A stretch of DNA of 32,959 nt, taken from contig NZ_NOYD01000042.1 in the NCBI RefSeq assembly GCF_002258315.1, positions 1 to 32,959 on the forward strand. The letters run 5' to 3'. The DNA is from Rhodococcus sp. 06-462-5. GTDB lineage: Bacteria; Actinomycetota; Actinomycetes; Mycobacteriales; Mycobacteriaceae. Below the pieces are notes generated by a model, which worked only from the letters and a program-made list of their open reading frames with translations, was not told where the DNA came from and did not search any database. Both the position numbers and the translations under genes were made by a program. Below, in pieces: positions 29,021 through 32,959 of this stretch (the stretch's first letter is position 1; every line of letters starts with the position of its first letter).

Positions 29021-30274
29021 GTGAGTGAACGCTTTTTGGTCAACGGTGGTAATCGCCTCGTCGGTGAGGTGGCGGTCGGTGGTGCGAAGAACAGCGTCCT
29101 CAAATTGATGGCGGCAGCGCTGCTGGCAGAGGGCACCAGCACGATCACCAATTGCCCCGACATCCTGGACGTGCCGCTGATGGCGGAGGTGTTGCGTGGG
29201 CTCGGCTGCGAGGTCGAGTTGGAGGGATCGGTCGTTCACATCACCACTCCGGCCATGCCGAAGTATCACGCCGATTTCGCGGCAGTTCGCCAGTTCCGAG
29301 CTTCGGTGTGCGTGCTGGGACCGCTGGTTGCGCGGTGCAAGAGAGCTGTGGTGGCACTGCCGGGTGGTGACGCGATCGGGTCGCGGCCCCTCGACATGCA
29401 CCAGTCCGGTCTCCAATTGCTCGGGGCGCGCAGCGAGATTCAACACGGGTGTGTGGTCGCAGAAGCAGACGAATTGCGCGGCGCGAACATCAGACTGGCG
29501 TTTCCGTCGGTTGGTGCCACCGAGAACATCCTGATGGCCGCCGTCCTCGCCACCGGGGAGACGGTGATCGACAACGCCGCGCGTGAGCCGGACATCGTCG
29601 ACGTGTGCAACATGCTCAACGAGATGGGCGCCGACGTCCGCGGTGCCGGCACATCGACCTTGACCATTCGTGGTGTGAGCGCGCTGAAGCCGACGACCCA
29701 TCGGGTGATCGGCGATCGCATCGTCGCCGCGACGTGGGGGATCGCCGCTGCCATGACTCGTGGGGATGTGCGAGTCCGCGGTGTGAATCCCAAGCACCTG
29801 TCGTTGGTGTTGGACAAGTTGAGATCTGCTGGAGCCGAGGTCACCAGCGAGCCCGACGGTTTCCGGGTCGTTCAGCACGAGCGTCCACGGGCGGTCAATT
29901 TCGCGACGCTTCCGTATCCGGGGTTCCCGACCGACCTGCAGCCGATGGCCATCGGACTTGCGACGGTCGCCGACGGTACGTCGATGATCACCGAAAACGT
30001 CTTCGAGGCTCGGTTTCGGTTCGTCGAGGAGATGATCAGGCTCGGGGCCGACGCGCGTACCGATGGCCACCACGCGGTGGTTCGAGGTGTGCCGCAGCTG
30101 TCCAGTGCGCCGGTGTGGTCCTCCGATATCCGGGCCGGGGCAGGCTTGGTTCTCGCGGGGTTGGTGGCCGACGGCACGACGGAGGTGCACGACGTGTTCC
30201 ACATCGATCGCGGTTATCCGAGATTCGTCGAGAACCTGAGTGCACTCGGTGGCAGCATCGAGCGGGTCAGCTGA
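29021..30274 (+). CDS. murA: UDP-N-acetylglucosamine 1-carboxyvinyltransferase (MurA), Asp117 form
   Basis: A 417-residue enzyme that adds enolpyruvate from PEP to UDP-GlcNAc, the first committed step of peptidoglycan synthesis. The substrate-binding GAKNSV lies at 21-26. The active-site loop reads [11 protein letters not shown] with Asp at 117, where E. coli MurA has the fosfomycin target Cys115. The same Cys-to-Asp exchange is known in M. tuberculosis MurA and gives intrinsic fosfomycin resistance. The start is GTG 29021, six bases after a -10 box, with no ribosome-binding site. Its last 8 bases overlap the end of the convergent MocR gene. Confidence 0.97.
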   Translation: MSERFLVNGGNRLVGEVAVGGAKNSVLKLMAAALLAEGTSTITNCPDILDVPLMAEVLRGLGCEVELEGSVVHITTPAMPKYHADFAAVRQFRASVCVLGPLVARCKRAVVALPGGDAIGSRPLDMHQSGLQLLGARSEIQHGCVVAEADELRGANIRLAFPSVGATENILMAAVLATGETVIDNAAREPDIVDVCNMLNEMGADVRGAGTSTLTIRGVSALKPTTHRVIGDRIVAATWGIAAAMTRGDVRVRGVNPKHLSLVLDKLRSAGAEVTSEPDGFRVVQHERPRAVNFATLPYPGFPTDLQPMAIGLATVADGTSMITENVFEARFRFVEEMIRLGADARTDGHHAVVRGVPQLSSAPVWSSDIRAGAGLVLAGLVADGTTEVHDVFHIDRGYPRFVENLSALGGSIERVS

Positions 30275-31664
30275 GGAGCGCAGCTTCCAGCGCCTCGACC
30301 AATATGCTTATCGCATAGTCCAATTCGTCGTCGGAGACCGATCCGTACCCGACGACGATTCCACCCTGGGCTGTGTGCGAGCGGGTCGAATGCTCGAGTG
30401 TCGGTACGTCCACGCCACTCGCGGCGCACGAGGTAGCGACGTCGCGGGCTGCGGCGGTATCGAGGATCAACACCGTATGCAGCCCGGCTCCTACTCCACG
30501 GAGCTCGCCGAACCTGGCCAGCGCTGCTGCGACCACGCGGTCGCGGGTGCGATAGAGCCGCCGCGCCGTTCGGACGGTTCTGTCCCATTCACCGTCGCGC
30601 AGCATGGACGTCATTGCCTGCTGGACGGGAACCGATGGATGGTCGCCGATCGCGCGGCGTGTTGCGGAGATGCGGTCGATCATCGGCTGGGGTGCCACCA
30701 ACCAGCCGAGACGTATCCCGGCACCCATGGTCTTGGAGACGGTGCCGAGGTAGACGGTTCGGTCGGGTGCAAGTTGGGCCATTGTGGGTAAAGGTGCTGC
30801 GCCATAACGGAATTCGGAGTCGTAGTCGTCCTCGATGATCATCGATTCGTTGCCGCGGGCCCAGTCCGCCAGTGCCCGTCGACGGCCGATGGGCATGAAT
30901 GCGCCGGTCGGATACTGATGCGACGGCGTGACGTATACGGCTGGTGTCCGCGGGGGAGCCGAGTCGAGCTTTTCGACGATCAGACCATCGCGGTCGACGG
31001 GAACGTCGTGTAGCGACCACCCGCGGTGCGTCGCGAGCGCGGCGGCGGACCGGTAGCCTGGATTTTCCAGTGCCAGAACGTGATCGACGGATTCGGGAAC
31101 CGAAAGCGCACCCAGGGCGAGATCGAGACCGTGAATGCTGCCCGTCGTGATCACGATCGACGCTGGAGTGGTGTGCAGTCCGCGCGCGCGTCGGAGTAGT
31201 TCGGCGACGCGAGTCCTCAGTTCGAGAGTGCCGGCGGATTCGGGATAGTCGCCGGGAGGTGGTGTGCCGCCGACATCGCGCCAGGCGCGCTTCCAGGCGT
31301 CGGATGCCGAGGGTGGGGTCCACGGGATTCCGGGGCGCAGCGATATCCGCGGGGGTGTTCGTGGTGTGGTGCGTGCGCTCGAAGCCGTCGTAACCGATCG
31401 ACCTGCACGGGGAATCCGTCGGACGTAGTTGCCCGAACCGCGCCGGGCATCGAGCCATCCTTCTGCGACTAGTTGTTCGTAGGCCTTCTCCACGACTGCA
31501 CGTGCAATGCCCAGATCCATGGAAAGTGCTCGGGTACTGGGTAATCGAGAATCGGGTTGCAGCTTTCCGTCGTCGATTGCGGATCGGATGCGATCGGCCA
31601 ATTGGACGGGCAGCGTCCGAGCATCGGCGCGATCGATGGTGATCGATATAGAGCTCGGGAGCAT
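30267..31664 (-). CDS. MocR-type regulator (GntR HTH fused to class I aminotransferase domain)
   Basis: A 465-residue fusion. A GntR winged helix covers about 15-83 ([21 protein letters not shown]). A fold-type I aminotransferase-like domain fills the rest, with the cofactor signature [10 protein letters not shown] (278-287) and the PLP lysine Lys311 in [10 protein letters not shown]. MocR proteins use PLP or an aldimine as effector; PdxR controls vitamin B6 genes, GabR GABA use and TauR taurine use. The effector here is unknown. The neighbour is a divergent pyridoxamine-oxidase-like flavoprotein, which suggests a link to B6, but no pdxS or pdxT is near. AAGGAGA lies about 10 bases before ATG 31664. 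Confidence 0.92.
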   Translation of the reverse strand: MLPSSISITIDRADARTLPVQLADRIRSAIDDGKLQPDSRLPSTRALSMDLGIARAVVEKAYEQLVAEGWLDARRGSGNYVRRIPRAGRSVTTASSARTTPRTPPRISLRPGIPWTPPSASDAWKRAWRDVGGTPPPGDYPESAGTLELRTRVAELLRRARGLHTTPASIVITTGSIHGLDLALGALSVPESVDHVLALENPGYRSAAALATHRGWSLHDVPVDRDGLIVEKLDSAPPRTPAVYVTPSHQYPTGAFMPIGRRRALADWARGNESMIIEDDYDSEFRYGAAPLPTMAQLAPDRTVYLGTVSKTMGAGIRLGWLVAPQPMIDRISATRRAIGDHPSVPVQQAMTSMLRDGEWDRTVRTARRLYRTRDRVVAAALARFGELRGVGAGLHTVLILDTAAARDVATSCAASGVDVPTLEHSTRSHTAQGGIVVGYGSVSDDELDYAISILVEALEAALLS

Positions 31665-31692
31665 GGAGTGTCGGTCTCCTTCGGCATTCGGG

Positions 31693-31744
31693 TCAAAGTG
31701 GCCTGTACAAATCCGACCTCATTGGACCATGACGGCAGGCCACT
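31693..31744. promoter_or_regulatory. candidate MocR operator in the divergent intergenic region
   Basis: A perfect 9-bp inverted repeat, AGTGGCCTG (31697-31705) and CAGGCCACT (31736-31744), is separated by 30 bases. A related direct copy, ATTGGACC (31721-31728) compared with AAGTGGCC (31696-31703), lies between. The first arm includes AAAGTGG, which resembles the motif I recall for corynebacterial PdxR. The sites cover the region where both divergent promoters must lie. Confidence 0.5.
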
Positions 31745-31764
31745 CATGGCGAATCCTGGAAACC

Positions 31765-32460
31765 ATGACAGTCGACGACGTGCCCCTTTCCCCAACAGAG
31801 CGAACCGTAGTGATGCGAGGTAGGAATCGTGCCGGCCTCGAACGGTCGATGTTGCTCGACGTCCTGCGCTCGGCGCGCATCTGCCATATCGGCGTGATCG
31901 TGGCAGGAGTGCCTCGGGTCGTACCGACGGTGTTCGGCGTGGATCCCGCCGGTCCCGACAGGGAAGGCACGCTGTACCTGCACGGCTCCGTAGCGTCACG
32001 CAGCATGCTCGACGCTCCTGGGCAGGACATCTGCGTCACCATGACCGTCGTCGACGGACTCGTCCTGGCTCGATCCGCATTCCATCACTCGATGAACTAC
32101 CGAAGTGCCGTTCTGGTCGGACGGCCTCGCAGAGTGGAGGACGCCGACGAGCGGATTCGCGCCTTGGACGCGATAGTCGATCAGGTGGTCCCCGGAAGGA
32201 GCGCGTATCTGCGTTCGCACACGCGGAAGGAGGTCGCTGCCACCGCGGTACTGGCGCTTCCGATGTACGAGGCGTCGGTGAAATCGCGGACCGGCGGACC
32301 CGTCGACGACGACATCGACGTTCAGCAGGGCGATGTATGGGCCGGTGTCGTCCCGGTGTGGGAGGCGCTCGGCGACGCCGAACCTGCTGTGGACCTCGCG
32401 GAGGACTTCCCGGTACCGGACCATGTAGATCACATGTGCCGGAACGCGATGCGGGCGTGA
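31765..32460 (+). CDS. pyridoxamine 5'-phosphate oxidase-like flavin-binding protein
   Basis: A 231-residue protein with the split-barrel fold of the pyridoxamine-phosphate-oxidase / NimA-like superfamily. Visible features are an N-terminal helix with RNRAGLERSMLLDVL, strands around ARICHIGVIVAGVPRVVPTVFGV, and YLHGSVASRSML, typical of FMN-binding members. The true substrate is not readable; members include B6 oxidases, F420-dependent reductases and haem-binding proteins. An ATG at 31729 would add 12 residues but has no ribosome-binding site, while 31765 has TGGAAA just upstream. It is divergent from the MocR gene, a common pairing. Confidence 0.85.
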   Translation: MTVDDVPLSPTERTVVMRGRNRAGLERSMLLDVLRSARICHIGVIVAGVPRVVPTVFGVDPAGPDREGTLYLHGSVASRSMLDAPGQDICVTMTVVDGLVLARSAFHHSMNYRSAVLVGRPRRVEDADERIRALDAIVDQVVPGRSAYLRSHTRKEVAATAVLALPMYEASVKSRTGGPVDDDIDVQQGDVWAGVVPVWEALGDAEPAVDLAEDFPVPDHVDHMCRNAMRA

Positions 32461-32596
32461 ACACTGTTGCAGCAGTGGCAGTTCAGCCTGTGGCTGGCAT
32501 CACATGCGCTGGTTGCAGCAGATATCGGGCACGACTGCGTGACGCTACGGGGCCGAGCTGCGCGAATGCCGCGAGAGTGACGGTCGACCTGCCGAT

Positions 32597-32625
32597 TTGC
32601 GTTGGTGTTGTCGGTGGCGTAACTT
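32597..32625 (+). promoter_or_regulatory. candidate upstream rrn promoter
   Basis: -35 TTGCGT (32597-32602), a 17-base spacer and -10 TAACTT (32620-32625). It lies about 130 bases upstream of the stronger candidate. Between 32461 and this point there is no gene; the stretch has only a 10-bp direct repeat GTTGCAGCAG (32466-32475 and 32512-32521) and a small CAGCC/GGCTG hairpin. Confidence 0.5.
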
Positions 32626-32680
32626 TTGTCGAGTCAGAGCGACGGACACCGACCTGGTCTTCACGGACTGGGATACGAGG

Positions 32681-32708
32681 TTGGACGTGTGGCCTGGCAG
32701 GTTTTATC
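32681..32708 (+). promoter_or_regulatory. weak third rrn promoter candidate
   Basis: TTGGAC (32681-32686) is a good -35, but the best -10 at a fitting distance, TTTATC (32703-32708, 16-base spacer), is poor. Confidence 0.25.
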
Positions 32709-32724
32709 CCCCAAGAGTCGGGCC

Positions 32725-32753
32725 TTGTGTCCGAGACCAAGCTGGGATAGGCT
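32725..32753 (+). promoter_or_regulatory. main candidate rrn promoter
   Basis: -35 TTGTGT (32725-32730), a 17-base spacer and -10 TAGGCT (32748-32753), predicting a start near 32760. The conserved rRNA leader begins soon after. Confidence 0.6.
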
Positions 32754-32759
32754 GGAACA

Positions 32760-32959
32760 GTTGCCCTTGAGGCCGACGGACTGTGTGTTCGTGGGGTGAG
32801 AGTGTGTGCGTGTTCTTTGAGAACTCAACAGTGTGTCGATGAATGTCAGTGCCGAAATTGTTTGTTTTGGTGAATGCATTCGATGTATCAGCCATCCGCT
32901 TGTGGTGGTTGTTGTCGGGTGTTGTTTGAAATGCTAGTTGAGTTTTTCTGCTAGTGATT
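32760..32959 (+). promoter_or_regulatory. rRNA operon leader (16S lies beyond the window)
   Basis: The sequence turns T-rich and loses coding character. TGTTCTTTGAGAACTCAACA at 32811-32830 is the conserved actinobacterial rRNA leader element, resembling a boxA antitermination site and able to form the hairpin GTTCT-TTG-AGAAC (32812-32824). A palindrome GAATGCATTC lies at 32872-32881. The final T-rich stretch is what usually precedes the RNase III stem around 16S. The mature 16S sequence itself is not in the window. Confidence 0.8.

Noticed and set aside
32466..32521. Two copies of GTTGCAGCAG as a possible attachment site
   Set aside because: Only 10 bp, 46 bases apart, with no integrase or mobile gene nearby.
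32661..32895. Minus-strand frames opposite the rRNA leader
   Set aside because: They lie antisense to a recognisable rrn promoter and leader, and their composition is not protein-like.

Overview
The window is high-GC actinobacterial chromosome from the Corynebacteriales, most likely Rhodococcus or a close relative. The evidence is gene content and order, frequent GTG starts, TANNNT-type -10 elements placed just before start codons, and a MurA with Asp117. From argS to the rRNA leader the order follows the Mycobacterium tuberculosis stretch Rv1292-Rv1315-rrn (recalled from knowledge, not searched). It is core chromosome; I see no insertion sequence, prophage, CRISPR array or foreign island.

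Layout. Positions 1-139 hold the tail of a truncated gene. Positions 156-3779 (minus strand) carry a MarR regulator, a DUF2254 membrane protein, a SAM methyltransferase, an unrecognised coiled-coil protein and tRNA-Arg(CCG). A coupled DUF3105-DUF305 pair of membrane-anchored proteins lies at 3849-5452. From 5684 the plus strand runs argS-lysA-hom-thrC-thrB, the first four with 4-base stop/start overlaps: arginyl-tRNA charging plus the aspartate-family branches to lysine and threonine. Then follow rho with a long leader, rpmE with a very strong terminator, prfA, a SHOCT-domain gene, prmC (which methylates the product of prfA), a Sua5/TsaC-type gene and wecA.

The complete F-type ATP synthase follows: atpI-like, then atpB-E-F-H-A-G-D-C and a DUF2550 gene. 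A cobalamin adenosyltransferase gene is transcribed divergently from murA. A MocR-type regulator and a divergent flavin-oxidoreductase-like gene lie between murA and the rRNA operon promoters and leader, which end the window before 16S begins.

No wholly new gene system is evident. The most interesting material is regulatory: atpB has no ATG, GTG or TTG start in its conserved frame and appears to use CTG, after a 374-base leader with a strong hairpin; the rho leader is open in one frame and that frame ends on the rho start codon; several promoters sit where transcripts would be leaderless, including a compact divergent pair between murA and the adenosyltransferase gene; and the MocR intergenic region carries a 9-bp inverted repeat.
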